Positions 41,792 through 53,691 of a stretch of 64,000 nt of DNA are shown here, piece after piece. The stretch comes from Malaya genurostris (Eukaryota; Arthropoda; Insecta; Diptera; Culicidae). Each line of letters opens with the position of its first letter. Within the stretch, counting starts at the first letter, position 1. The notes below the pieces were generated by a model. It made no database searches, had not been told where the DNA came from, and was given only the letters and a program-made list of their open reading frames with translations. Made by a program: the position numbers and the translations under genes. Location of the stretch: positions 253,429,771-253,493,770 of the forward strand of contig NC_080571.1 of assembly GCF_030247185.1 (NCBI RefSeq), read 5' to 3'.

Positions 41792-43634
41792 CAGGCCCGT
41801 ACCCAGGATTTCATTTCGGGAGGGGCCCACAGATAAAAAAAAACATCTAACTGATGATTCTTTATGTATCTAATTCTAGGTGACTCTTGCAGCTTCAAAA
41901 TTATAAAACAAATAGAAAGAATTTTCGAATTCGCATAGATTGTAACTTGCAAATTAGGTAAATTTGGGATGGAAATATGGGGGATTGAAGTAGGAAGTTC
42001 TATGTGTTGAGGGGAAGAGATTTTTACAATTCTCTTATCATATTGATACTCAAATTGATATCAAATACTTTTAATCTGTTCAGTCAACTCTTCTAGTTTG
42101 CAAATTTGGTTGATTATAGCAGTTTCGGAGGCACCAGAAAAATCGTTCAAAAATTTTGAAATATAACTCATCGATTTCTCAGAGATGGCTGAATCAGTTT
42201 TGATATTTCTTTATTCTAATAAAGAGTCATAGTCCTAGCCCTATATGATCGAATTTAATTTCATCGAGATTCAACTTCCGGGTCTGGAATTTCAGGGAGA
42301 TGAGTAATTTTTTTTATTAGTTTCAATTCAAACGAAGATGTTCACTAATGAAACGGTGATAATAAATATCCATGAGATTGTCATGGCCGCATGCAATACG
42401 ATAAATTGAGCTTCGAAGAAAAGTTCGCTCAACAAACTAATCTACCCAGAACGTTGAAATTGTTTTCCCCAAAAGAATGAGTCAATCGGTGTTATTAATC
42501 AGAAAATCGAAAACAAAGAGATATTATAGCAATACTCATCTATTTTGCGAAACAGGTTGGTTTATGAGAGTCATTGTAACTCCATATTCAAGAGCGCCGG
42601 AATACATAAACAATATAGAGGCAATACACATCGTTGAAGTCATAAAACTTCATAGGCTTTCGCAGTGACAAATACAAAGAGGATGCCGTTCTGATCACAT
42701 ATGCAAAACACTCTTTTAATGTCCATTTGAAGGCTTACGATGATACGATAATTTTTGAGATCATCTGCATACACTACTTCAAAAGATTCACTGTATAGAT
42801 CATTCACGAATTGCATTAAAAGGAGTGGTTCAAAGTGGCTCCCTTGTTTCGACTTGCGAAGAACAGAAAAAGTCTTCTTGACACGCATCAAAATTACTCC
42901 AATTTGTAGGCTATATTGGTTGATGACCATACATACGTGCCTTGGCGGATTCTGGTTTCCTGTTCCGTATGTAGCGGTCAGAACTTCAAAATGGAACTCC
43001 AATGGTGTTTCTCCTTTTTCGAGGTAGTCCTCGAAAGTTTCACCATGACATTCCCAAAAGAATCGACTTCATAAACTTTTCGCTCTATTCAATCTCCCTA
43101 GACCGCATCGGAGCACTCATACCGACGTCAGACCATTGTTGGATAATCTTTCTGTTATCTGGCGTATAATAATGGATCCTGGTTTCGTAAAAAATTTCCA
43201 ACCGACACCAAATGTTCAACCGAATTTAATCTCCATAACCGAAAATGCATCCGAGATGTACTCGCGTTCATCTTTTTAGTCTTGAGTATGCATGTTTATC
43301 CTACAGTGGCAGGATATCTTTTCTATCTGCAGAATCGAAACCACAACTTCACGGAAAAATCTGAAGAAGCACCAACACCAAAATATTCATCCTCGCAAAA
43401 ATGTTAAAAAAATTGAAAAATTGAAATTTCTCATTAAGAAGGGTTATGCAATCACTGCGAAAACCAACTTTAGAATTTTAAATTATCATTTGTGGTGACG
43501 ATGTGAAAACTGTAACGATGTGGACCTGTGCTAAATATTACTCCAAAATATGGGTCTTGTTAGTTTGTTTCTGAAATATTTCGACTTCGGGAGGGGCCAG
43601 GGCCCCTTGGGCCCCCCCTCTGGGTACGTGCCTG
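41792..43634. mobile_element. 1.84-kb hAT element with exact 8-bp target duplication
   Basis: ATTTAACA is found on both sides (41784-41791 and 43635-43642). TIRs are CAGGCCCGTACCCAG and, inverted on the right, CAGGCACGTACCCAG. Subterminal CGGGAGGGGCC words are on both sides (41817 and 43589). No hAT transposase is recognisable. The interior contains a reverse-transcriptase fragment (42640-43260), diverged culicine subunits (about 42180-42300) and a culicine head (about 43430-43475). This is a non-autonomous composite element. Confidence 0.88.
42640..43260 (-). pseudogene. Jockey-like non-LTR reverse transcriptase fragment
   Basis: The minus-strand frame has SKQGSHFEPLLLMQFVNDL, which corresponds to the GVPQGSxLGPLLF-type block. 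It is followed by FEVVYADDLKNYRIIVSLQMD, with the YADD catalytic signature of reverse transcriptases. Spacing and order match the palm domain of jockey-clade non-LTR retrotransposons. Upstream positions (43003-43260) give only broken frames. No endonuclease domain or 3' tail is visible, so it is a captured internal piece. Confidence 0.75.
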
Positions 43635-43639
43635 ATTTA

Positions 43640-44200
43640 ACACGCTCTTTCTGGTAATATTTGAAGACGAAACAGTTTTATTGAAATATTAATATCAATA
43701 ATATAATATAATTAAACCAGAAACATATTTTTTAATGATAATTTGCAGAAGAAAATCAATTTTTGTTTGGAAATATTTTGAGAAAACTTGGCAACTTTGC
43801 GAAACCAAATAAGATGAAAACATAGCTCAATCAAGTGAACTAAGTGAAAAACTTTCATCTCATATTTTTGAAGACTTTTATTGCTTGTCGGGTAGTTTTT
43901 GAAGTTTTTAATCGTTAATTAAACAAGTGGCAAGTGAACATTACTAATTATAAAGTCATCCAGCATTCAATAGTAGTGTAATCGTTTAGTATATATTCAG
44001 AAACATGACGAACTGTAAATTTTGAGACGAAAATGTGTCCTAAATCGAAAAGTGAGTTTGTTTTGAATGAAAAAAAAAGATCACCGAAGAATTTAAAACC
44101 ATTTCTTCCAATGGAAAAGTATGACAATAGCTTAAATATACATTTTTACAATTGCCCTATTGTCCCATGCCATATTGTCCCATTCATCCCGTAGTTAGTT
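43640..44200. other. No gene seen
   Basis: AT-rich sequence. No repeat family recognised. Confidence 0.4.
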
Positions 44201-44209
44201 CATGACCAA

Positions 44210-44560
44210 ATACATCGATTTTAGGTATACCGGATCTTCGTTCCGGTTTCGGAAGCACCAAAAATACTGATGTACTCCAAACCGGAATTCACTCCGGTTT
44301 CTCAGAAAAGGCTGAATCGATTGTCACAAACTTGGATTCGAATGGAAGCTATTATGTTCCAATAATCAAGTGTATAATTTTGTACGGATCCGACTTCCAG
44401 TTCCGGAAATTCAAGTTCCCGTCATTCTTCAAAACGGCTGAGTAGAATTTCACAAATTTAGACTCGATGGAAAGGTTCTATGGTTTCATGAACTCCTAAT
44501 GACTTTTGTTCGGATGCGATTTCCGGTTCGGGGTGAAGTGTGTTTAAAATGTATCCCGTC
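44210..44560 (+). repeat. Diverged culicine repeat subunits
   Basis: GGTATACCGGATCTTCGTTCC, TTCTCAGAAAAGGCTGAATCG, ACAAACTTGGATTCGAATGG and ATCCGACTTCCAGTTCCGG are subunit words, in about two subunits. No termini are present. Confidence 0.6.
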
Positions 44561-47060
44561 ATGTAGATCGAAAATTCAAAGGAAAACGAAGAATACCTAT
44601 AGACTTAGCTCAAAATTATTTATAAATGGAAAAGGTTATGCTAGTGTATTCTTAAACAAACTCTTTTGTTCTTATTCAAGAACCAAAGACTGCGAAGACT
44701 GATGATACAGAATCAAAGAGATTTGATTGGTTTAATAATGTTTGATCGAAATCGTCATTTTTCTGGAAAACATTTAAAAAAGATGACGAAATTTTAAAGA
44801 TGACTGCATTTATGAAGTTAAAATACGTTGCGAAATAAAAACGAATTCATTTTTGATCTAGTCAATAATGTAATGAATTCCATTATTTTTTGTTTCGAGA
44901 CAAAATAATTGAGAATGATTGAGTTTGTGATTTCCGGGCGAATTTTAGTGGAAGAAGAAAACTTCCCTGCTAACGCACCACATCCCTTTGGAAGCCAGCA
45001 AAATAATTGATACTGCAGAGTTCGATTTTATTCCGATGAATAATTACGACACCCTCTTACCTAACGGTTTGACTTAGCCATCCACCAACCTACCCTCGAA
45101 TCCAAACACCAACATCAACGCGACCCGTTGACTTCGTCTATGTGGCGGAGCTGCGGTGAGGGCCCAGGTTGAGACGAACATTATTAACGACACGATATCG
45201 AAAACTACTTTGATTCTCCACCCCGATTCCGACCGGTGTGTCGTGCTATGGATGGCACCCGTTACGAGAACAGTTCAATTGGCGTTTCGAGGATCTACGT
45301 TTGTTACGTTTATTTAATAGGACTCATTTGTGGGCGACAGAGTCTCCGATGATGAGCCACGATGGTGGGCAACGGTGGAGTTGAGGGAGGAAGAAACGTC
45401 CAGGGGTGGGTGTATATTGATCGATTATACATGCTGTTATTATACAGGAGTATTTTTTGCGGTTACCATGCGAGGGACTGCGAGGATAGTTTCTGTGGTT
45501 GACTTACCTCGTTGTTTGAGGTGAGGGATTTGGAAAAGTGAAGCCTTCAGAACATAGAAGTAGACACGTTCGCTTCTAAACAGACCGACTGTAAACATGA
45601 AATCGTTTTCGTTCGGAGTTGAACATGTTATCCGTGACGAAGCTAGTTCCTATCCGTCATGAAAGAAGGTAATGAGCTCTCATTTTTTTGTGTTTGAATA
45701 TTGTAGTCATTTTTTCATGTCAGTAATTAATATAGAGAGCCGTTCTCGCATCCGGTAAAAATTCATTTCGTTGACCCTAAACTATCTCCTATAACGGAAT
45801 TGCGTGCCTGACGAAGGACGCATTGCTCAGTATGGAGTTAACCACAATTGTTTTTATAGAAAGCGTATAAAATATAATCTGAATTTAATTCAGAGCTCAC
45901 TAAAGCCTAAAAAGAAGTTGGAATATAATCCAAGTCTCAACAAAACCACAAGTTGGTGTAACCTAAAATGTTATCGTTTAAAATCTACCGAAGGGTTCGT
46001 TCATGGATTACGTTCAGTTTTGCTTTGAAGCTGATGGACGAACTAAGGAACAACTAAATTCGTTAAACCGAAATGTAAAAATTCTACAAGTCTACAGGTT
46101 CTTATCTTTTGGATGTACTTGAGAAGCCGTCCCTGATCAGTTTTCCTACCATTTTTTCATCTGGAAAACTACGCCCAAGACACCACCGCATAGACACTCA
46201 GAGGGCGTCGAATAGCAGAAAGATGAGGAAGAAAAAAAAACGCCTTCCGTCCGTAAGATCTCATTAAAAATCCAATTAAGAGAATTGCTGGAGAAAACTG
46301 AAAGGAAAATCTAAAATTCAGATTACATCCTTCGAGAAAAGGAATTGAAAAATATAAGGGGGAAAACTGATACCGCTGTTCAAGCTCCGAAAGTGAAGTA
46401 TCCAACGGGGACTCGGCGGGGGGGCTATCATCGTCGCCTGCTTTTTGAGCACTGAATCCCAAACTTCAAGCAAGTCCTTTCTGACCAAAATCCTCTATCT
46501 TCCTGTCTGTGGAGTGGCCTGTAATGAAAAAATATGTTGCGTTTTTTTCACATGCCTCTGATATAAACTGCTACTTCGTTCAGGCACTACTGGAGAATTG
46601 GATTAGCGGTGAGTTTAAAAAAAAGTGCAGTGTTGGACTGAGAAAATGTGTAATTGTGCTTTTTCATTCAGGATTACTAAAAAGCCAAGACACTCAAATT
46701 AATTTCCATTCATTTGGACAATCATAATTTTTGGTTCATAGCGTTTTTTCTACACTGGTGATGGGCTAAAAAGGACTTAGGTTCGAGCAAGTCTAGTCGG
46801 TTCAATGAAACGTACAACGAGAGTCAAATTAGGGACTTATGATTTCCTGTTTTCTAATGAGATCGTGATGCAATGTAGTTTTAGCATATTTATAGATTGT
46901 AGTCTAAATTCTATAAAACAACGGTAATTATTGCGATACAGACAAATTTCAATCTAAGTAGTCTGGAAGCAGAAAGAAAAAAATGACAGGATTGACTCGA
47001 CGAGTTCCATGAAGAACGGGTGCATTTTCCTCCTGAAAATTGAAAGGATGAACAAAGATA
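44561..47060. other. Unique-looking region, no supported gene
   Basis: Mixed composition with GC-richer patches (45060-45420). The largest frame, 46169-46462 on minus (97 codons), has no domain. The minus-strand GTAAGT at about 45502-45507 is an isolated donor-like word. Confidence 0.4.
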
Positions 47061-47064
47061 GCAG

Positions 47065-47180
47065 AATTTCAAGAAAAATCACGTGATGCCTTTCATGTAG
47101 TCCATCTGGAGTCTATTCCCAACTCCGAACGAGTTTTTCTTGCCAATAAAGGTGAATGACCTTATGGTTAAAACAAAAAG
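47065..47180 (+). mobile_element. tRNA-related SINE relic
   Basis: GTAGTCCATCTGGAGTCTATT, CCCAACTCCG and GGTGAATGACCTTATGGTTAA match, in order, the SINE at 9630-9740 with heavy divergence. It abuts the element starting at 47190. Confidence 0.5.
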
Positions 47181-47189
47181 TACAGGTGT

Positions 47190-48726
47190 GTAATGTCAGA
47201 GACATAACTGGATGTCGTGAATACGAATAAAACTGACACTTTTATTTTATACTTCCGAATATAAATTAGTTGATCGATAGAGTGAATTGTGCAAGTTTTT
47301 CCCTTTTACGCTTCTAGAATTTGAAACGATACACCTAAACTACAGTACAGATTAGTTACATTAAATATTCTAACTCACAAATATTACTAAATAATCAGTA
47401 TAGTTCCTTATGATAAAATAAGAGTGGTTCTTAAAAGAACCTTTTATGAAGGCGTTCGTGATGGAGAGTGACGAGTTGAGTTCAAATTCCGATGGATACC
47501 ATTGACTTCCGATGAATACCGTCTTCTATTTCCAGGATGACCTGTTGTCCGTGAATGCGAAACTGATGTGTTCTGTTGGAGTCTCCTGCTTCTTCCGCTG
47601 GCGGTATTGTATTTCGCTTGGAGATTCCTCGATCGCACTATAATGAACACGATGACAATGACAGCCAAATTGGAAATGAATGGCTTCTGAGCCGGTTCTA
47701 TGCATTTTATATAGCAAATCTGCCGAAAGTTTACTACAAACTACAACTGGTTGAAAAATAGGCCGTATACAGTATATTGAAGTAAAATTTCGCATAATTC
47801 TCTGGGTATAAAATTATGGTTCTAAATGGCACCTCTGAGAATTTTGATGTCGATTATTTTATTTCGAATTTCAATATTTTAGTAAAAGATAGTATCAAAA
47901 TGCTGTACGGGATTAATTTCTGGCATCCCAGAAGAGCCAAATTGTATAATTTTCTAAGATGTTAAACACTGATTGGATATAAACGATTTTAAACACTGTT
48001 GAGAATTTAGAACTGTGAAAATTGCAAAAACCTGATCAAATTATCTTGGATGTGCACTACACTGAAAATTTTAATTTTCGATTTACAAAGAAGCAATCTT
48101 TATAGTTCTTTAGGTAACATTAAGAGCTATTAGATGGGCTGATTTTGCATAATGTTTCACATTACTGTCCAAATGAAAGCACGACCTAAGCGTTTGAGGC
48201 TTTATACCACGCAACAGGTCTGCTTTCATTGCTAACTGCTCCACCGGACGACTGAAGTCCAAATGAGAGTTGCGATCTGAGTGTTTGAGATTTGTACCCA
48301 CGCAGAAGGTGCACTCTTCAAAGCTGCTGGTTGATTAAATCATTCCCACGACGTCTGCTTTCATCCAACGCACAAGAAGAAATGATCGATTTACGACCAC
48401 GGATCCCCTTTTAAACGCAGTCAGTTGAAGATATGTGTCTGACTACCTCAAAATCGTCGTCCTTGGGCGAAAAACCCAAGCGAAAGTAAAGATTTTTTCG
48501 CGTTGTTTTCAAATTAGAGAAAACATAAGTTTTGAGTTATTTGTGGTTATCTCACACTGTTCAAAATATTATCCCAAATTCCTGATCATATTTTTGATGA
48601 AATTGTGAAAGAATTATGTTGCTGCCATCAATACATGTCGAGTTATTCACGATTAAGTTCTGCCCATTCTTCCATATGGCTAATTTTGAAAAGGCAACCC
48701 ATAGTAAAGTAAGTCGTATTCACGAC
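47190..48726 (-). mobile_element. GTAATGTC/TCGTATTCACGAC element (copy 2) carrying histone-H3-like pieces
   Basis: It has the same ends as 33672-34862: GTAATGTCAGAGACATAACTG, GTCGTGAATACGA, and at the right CATAGTAAAGTAAGTCGTATT then CACGAC. At 1537 bp it is longer than copy 1. The interior contains two 90-bp direct repeats (48167-48256 and 48257-48345) whose minus strand resembles the histone H3 tail. The frame at 47526-47795 has no secure match. Confidence 0.6.
48167..48345 (-). pseudogene. Two tandem fragments resembling histone H3 N-terminal tail
   Basis: Unit 1 on the minus strand has CCGGTGGAGCAGTTAGCAATG, AAAGCAG, then CCTGTTGCG and ATAAAGCCTCA. This can be aligned to the H3 stretch TGG...QLATKA, a gap of about five codons, then PxTGGVKKPH. 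Unit 2 reads AALKSAPSAWVQ against H3 AARKSAPATGGV, sharing AA-KSAP. Both have indels and no start codon. The match is short and made by eye, so chance or another source is possible. Confidence 0.4.
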
Positions 48727-48867
48727 AAAAAATATATTTAGCTTGTTGTTGCACTTTGTCATTCAACGAATAAGAGAAAATACACGATTAACCATTGAAA
48801 TACTACTGGAACTGTCAATAACTACGTTGACCACGAACGAAGAGGACCAAAGAAAAAGTAAGAATGT

Positions 48868-49812
48868 TAGTCCGATACTCATTCTTGCTAGATACCACAG
48901 ATGGATCAATAAGTCCCGAGACTAACAATGGAAACAACATTTTTTTTTGCAAACCTTTTAGGGTCATACAATGGTTCCAACGTTTTTCCAATTTTTCTAT
49001 ACCATGTTTATAAAAAAATTTATCTTTCGCTTCAAAATAAGCTTCAGTTTCAGCGATGACCTCCTCATTTTAGCCAATTTTTTTTTGAGCATTTTTTTAA
49101 GATCAGCAAAGAGCCAGTAGTCACTGGGGGCTAAATCTGACGAGTATGGGGGGTGGGGAAGCAGATCAAAGCCCAATTCGTTCAATTTCGCCATTGCTTT
49201 CATCGACTTGTGACAGGGTGCGTTGTCACTGTCGAAAGAAATCGCGGCACCCACTTGGAAAAAACCTCTTTCATGCTCAATTTTTCATGAAGGATAGTAA
49301 ATACACTTCCATATGATATCTGTGTCATCTCAGCAATCTCACGGAGCTTCACTTTACGATCTTTCATTATAATTTTTGTCACTTCACTCACATTTTCCGG
49401 TGTAACGGCTTCCACAGGTCTACCCGAGCGTTCCGCGTCATTTGTGTCGGTACGACCACGTTTAAACTCGGCGAACTACCGACAAACCATTGCTTTTGAT
49501 GGACAAGAGTCCGGATAACATTTTTCAAACAATTGTTTCGCTTGCAGGGTGTTTGTACCCATTAAAAAACAATGTTTTATCAAAACACGAAACTCGGTTT
49601 TTTCCATTTTTAAACAAACTACAAAGCGACTTTATTCCAACCTCGATAACTCAGCTGTTTCTGGTCGGATCGACTTAAAATTTTGACCCGTTTCAAGCAA
49701 AGGTTAGTACTCTAGAAAGACGTGGTTGCTGGTTTACTACGAGCGCCATCTCTGCTTTAGTCTCGGGACTTATTGATCCATGTGTTACCACTGCATTTCC
49801 ACGAGTATCATA
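48868..49812. repeat. Dispersed repeat of the 17063 type, interrupted by mariner
   Basis: The left part GAATGTTAGTCCGATACTC (48871-48890) and the right part TTTCCACGAGTATCATAAAG (from 49796) are contiguous in the 17063 copy. Here the mariner at 48899-49785 separates them. Confidence 0.7.
48899..49785 (-). mobile_element. Internally deleted mariner, copy B
   Basis: TIRs ATGGATCAATAAGTCCCGAG (left) and its inverse (right, ending TCCATGTGT) are intact. TACCAC occurs on both sides (48893-48898 and 49786-49791), including the TA expected for mariner. Minus-strand coding starts with the HTH half (SYGSVFTILHEKLSMKEVF) and jumps from KWVPRFLS to SDNAPCHKSMKAMAKLN (second Asp kept), then HPPYSSDLAPSDYWLF (third Asp). 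The first-Asp segment is deleted and the frame is shifted at the junction. It is related to copy A but has a distinct junction. Confidence 0.87.
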
Positions 49813-49829
49813 AAGTGTTGAGAAAAAAA

Positions 49830-50395
49830 TCAAAATTTCTAAAACCGCGACTGATATTTTTTAGTGACGATGATTTTTAGTCAAAAAAAAATCATCGATC
49901 AGTAAACTCACTAAAGAATAGCTAGCCACTGATTTTTTGCAAACGCGATTCTCACTAAAACTGATCTCACATGCCAATAAATCAGTTGTGAAAAGTTCAC
50001 TAACGAACATTCTCCTCGATGATATTTAAGAAAAACGTTCGCGCATTGAATATATCTAATATGATTCTCTAACAGTAGATTTTTTGGAAATGAATTGTCA
50101 TAGCCGTTATATCTCAACTCTTTGTAGAATACATACCTATGACCAGAAACTGAACCTTTCTGAAAATGTTCAGTGTGCGTAGGGTGGTTGATAAATGGAC
50201 CAATAGTGATGATGTATTCGAAATTGATTCAGCAATACCGTGGTGCTGGAGTAATATCATCAATAAAAGCAGCAAGTGATGTAAATATTAATATTGATGA
50301 TGATAATAAAAACATGATTAAAAAAATAAACAATCACAAATCATGTTATGCAGCTGATTAAAAAAAAATCCAAATTTAACTTGAATATCATACGC
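49830..50395. other. No gene seen
   Basis: There is a short imperfect hairpin, GATGATTTTTAGTC against TCAAAAAAAAATCATC, around 49869-49896. No coding signal is seen. Confidence 0.4.
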
Positions 50396-50399
50396 AGAA

Positions 50400-50498
50400 T
50401 AACAGGAGCGCAGCTTATCGCATCGCCAATTCAAACGCGCCATTCAAACACTGCACCTGCTGTTTGTTAGAGGCATGCAAAATTCTGCGCTCCTGTTA
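50400..50498. mobile_element. 99-bp foldback/MITE with perfect 14-bp TIRs
   Basis: TAACAGGAGCGCAG (50400-50413) is perfectly inverted as CTGCGCTCCTGTTA (50485-50498). The 71-bp interior is unique. No clear target duplication is present, so it may be a hairpin locus or a very small DNA transposon. Confidence 0.6.
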
Positions 50499-50739
50499 CT
50501 TCTATAAATCGAATTCATGCTAAATAGCGGGTTGGGTTGGGTTTATTCTAAATAAATCAGACGATTTAACCAGCTGGAATTAAAACAGCACTTGGTCGCT
50601 ATAATTTCTATTTGGAATGTGGCTAAAATGTATTGTTGTTCATATTCACCACCCTACGTGCATCGAAAATATCGCAGTCATTATTTCTCAGGAGTAATTT
50701 TTCTAGTCACTGAGTTTTTACCTTTTTTTATATATATAA

Positions 50740-52620
50740 AAAATAGGTATAGAATTCGCTCAAACTTTCGAAAATTTTTCCGAGGCCCGGAGGGCCGAAT
50801 GACATATACCAATCGATTCAGCTCGACGAACTGAGCAAATGTCTGTGTGTGTGTGTGTGTATGTGTGTGTGTCTGTATGTGTGTTGTCAACTAAGAGGTC
50901 GAGATCTCAGAGATGGCTGGACCGATTTTGATCAAACTAGTCGCAAATGAAAGGTCTCCCCGTCACCCAAAACGCTATTGAATGGTTTTGAGATCGGATG
51001 TTTACTTTTTGAGTTATTCGAAGTTTTATGTCAAAATTTTCAGTTTTTTGACAGTATCTGTCACAATTGACTTTGAAAACAGAATATGTTTTCAGACTTA
51101 GATTCCGCACGATAATACCTATTCAACAAGCCATAGATTGTTAAAATCCGTCCATTTTTAACGGAGATATCGAAATTTTTGTGTAAACGACTTTTCCCCC
51201 TATTCCAGCAGTAGGAGTTTTGAGCGCTATATGACAAAGCAATGGTTGGGAGCAACGGAAAACACGATTTTTTATTCTGTTACATACAATTGTTTCTAAG
51301 TACCAAAAAGACTGTCTACAGCATCCTTTTTCATGACAATTTGCCTCGGACCGATTTTAGCACGACTCGTTTTTGGCAACATAATCGTTCGAATATGACA
51401 TATATAAACCAGATGATGGCAGATTTTTTTTAAATTATATTGTTTTAAACTACTTACAGCAATAAATGCTGGAAGAACATAACATCCATATACCATTCGA
51501 ATCAGTTCGTCGAGATCAGCAAATGCGTGTGTGACAAATAATTTCACTCAATTTTCTCTGAAAATTTCTTTTCTACAAATTCAGATTCATACGAAAATTC
51601 GTATGCTCCCAAACAAAGTTCCTGAATTATGTTTGGTTCCGACCTCTGGTTCCGGAACTACAGGATGATATATGAAACGAAATCAAAATTGTGTAACTCA
51701 TTCTTCTCGTAGATGGCTGAACCGATCTAAGATTCAAATGAAATCTAAGAATCATCTAAGATGCAAATGAAAAGTTTCAAGATTCTTTAAAACATCTTGC
51801 TCTTCAGTCAGATCCAACTTCCGGTTTCGGGGATAAAGGGTGATTAATATAAAAATGTCTATTCCACATAAAATAATCAGGTTTATCGGGTTAGCAGATT
51901 TGGATAGTCAATGAAAAAAATTAACTTTTTTCAGTTTTAGTGGTATTCAGTTGTCGATTCAGAAGGCACCTAAACATTTAATTCGTGCTATGATTTCTCA
52001 AAGATGTCTTCACTAATTTTCAAATATTTTGAAACAAATGTAAACTATACAGCTATTCAGGTAAATTTATCTGACTTCGGCCATACCGATTTTAGAATTC
52101 CGGTTCTAGTATAAAATCGTTTCTCAAAGCTCAATCGTTTTCTCAAAAAAGCCTAATCAAATTTCAAAAACAAAAATTCAAATTGAATTAAACTTATATA
52201 CAAAATAATTAGTTTTATACATACATACAAAAATTAATCGATTTTATCCAATTAAGCTTCAAAGTTGTACTCAAAACTGTAATTTATTCGTCATATGGCC
52301 ATACGAATCGGTTTGGGTTATGCTGGTTCCTGAATACCGACTCTGGAAGTACCTTAAATTACCGTAAACTCTAAAGTGGAACTTACATATCATGGCATGT
52401 TTAATCGATTATCACACTTCTAGATTTAAATTCTATTGTATTTGCAGTTTCGACATTACAGAGTAATGAGTGAATAAAATCTCAAATTGTCGCTTAAAAC
52501 GACGGTCATTAAAATAATGTCATGAAAACTTAAACACCGAAGAATATTCATGCAAAAAACACATGCGGATTGATAAAAAAAAGGTATCATCTCACTGCTA
52601 GGTGGATTAATTACGTTTTT
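50740..52620 (+). repeat. Diverged culicine repeat cluster
   Basis: It begins with GAGGCCCGGAGGGCCGAATG (50781), a GT tract (50842-50884), then subunits with AGATGGCTGGACCGATTTTG and later AGATGGCTGAACCGATCTAAG. It ends at a degraded terminus CTCACTGCTAGGTGGATTAAT (about 52589). 51000-51480 is unlike the other copies and may be an insertion or a subfamily-specific segment. Confidence 0.6.
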
Positions 52621-52859
52621 AGTAAAATATTTGAATTGATTATTTCCCGAGCGATAATGAACTGAACTGAACTGAACAACACTGATCATAGCAGTGAAAC
52701 TTTATTAGTTGGGATATGACTCGGTTAACAATACAATCTCTGAAAAAACGGTGCACAAATTTATTAATTTCTGAAGTTCATTAAACTCCAATTCTCCGTG
52801 CGTGTGCTTGATTTTTGAATTTTATATTTTGAATTGATGTGCCGGTTTACGATGGTATG

Positions 52860-53330
52860 TAGTATACCAGCTCTTCTTCGGTTAAAAACTTTAAAATATC
52901 TTTGTTTTCTTCAAAAATAATCGAATATTGGAGAACGATGGCGAAATATTTTTTATTCGTTTTGAACTATTCAATCCATCTCTTGGATAATTGATGGCTT
53001 CCATCTCATAAGAAATCTTGATCTTTCATCGACATCCATTCTCGTGCATGCTCGAAAGTTTGGAAGTATTGTTCAGCCAGTGCGTGTCCCATCGATGAAA
53101 AGAGGTTGCAATCAAAAGGTGCCAGGTCTGGTGAATATGGCGGATGTGATAGAAGTTTTTAACCAAGCATATACATGGCTTCTTTGACCACTTTGCCTGG
53201 AAGTGCGAACGGTGTTAACTGTATGATCGGGTTTAAGGAGCTCGGGATTTTGGTTCATCATCTTCAAAGTTTTTCGAATGATTTTCGCGTTCTTCGTCAA
53301 TGATGTTCTAATAAGGGGGGCGCTTTGGGT
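52860..53330 (-). pseudogene. Mariner transposase C-terminal relic
   Basis: One minus-strand frame reads VVKEAMYMLG, stop, KLLSHPPYSPDLAPFDCNLF, SSMGHALAEQYFQTFEHARE. This is the third-Asp block and C-terminal helix region of a DD34D mariner. The HTH and first two Asp regions are absent. At least two stops are present. It differs from the other mariners in the window (SSMGHALAEQ is diagnostic), so it is another lineage. Confidence 0.78.
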
Positions 53331-53691
53331 TCACCGAAATATACTTGTGTTTTTTTTTATTTTGTTTTATAAATCAGGAATTGAGTCATCACACAAACAA
53401 TTTTCACGAAATCTGAATGGCTTAGTAATTAGCAACGGGGGTGCAAGCTAATCCAATACGATCGGCTGAATGCTAAAATCGGATAAGTCCAACTTAGTTA
53501 GGAGAACCCGTTCGAGCATTTTTGAACCGGATAAAAACCTCGAGTGCAAAAACCGATTCAACAAGATTTAACATAAATAGTAATGCCTTGCGCACATGTT
53601 AAAAATTTGATTCGTAACCCGGAATCTATGATGCGCGATAGAAGCTGATATAGAATACTTTTTAGAAAAACTATCAACCTAGTTTTGACTA

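Noticed and set aside
42640..43002. Functional reverse transcriptase gene
   Set aside because: Only the GSHFEPLL and YADD blocks are readable. Flanking frames are broken and it sits inside a hAT element, so it is a captured fragment.
47526..47795. 89-codon minus frame as histone coding sequence
   Set aside because: Only scattered residues (EI-x-Y-Q) resemble H3, which is too weak. Only the 48167-48345 units were kept, as a low-confidence call.
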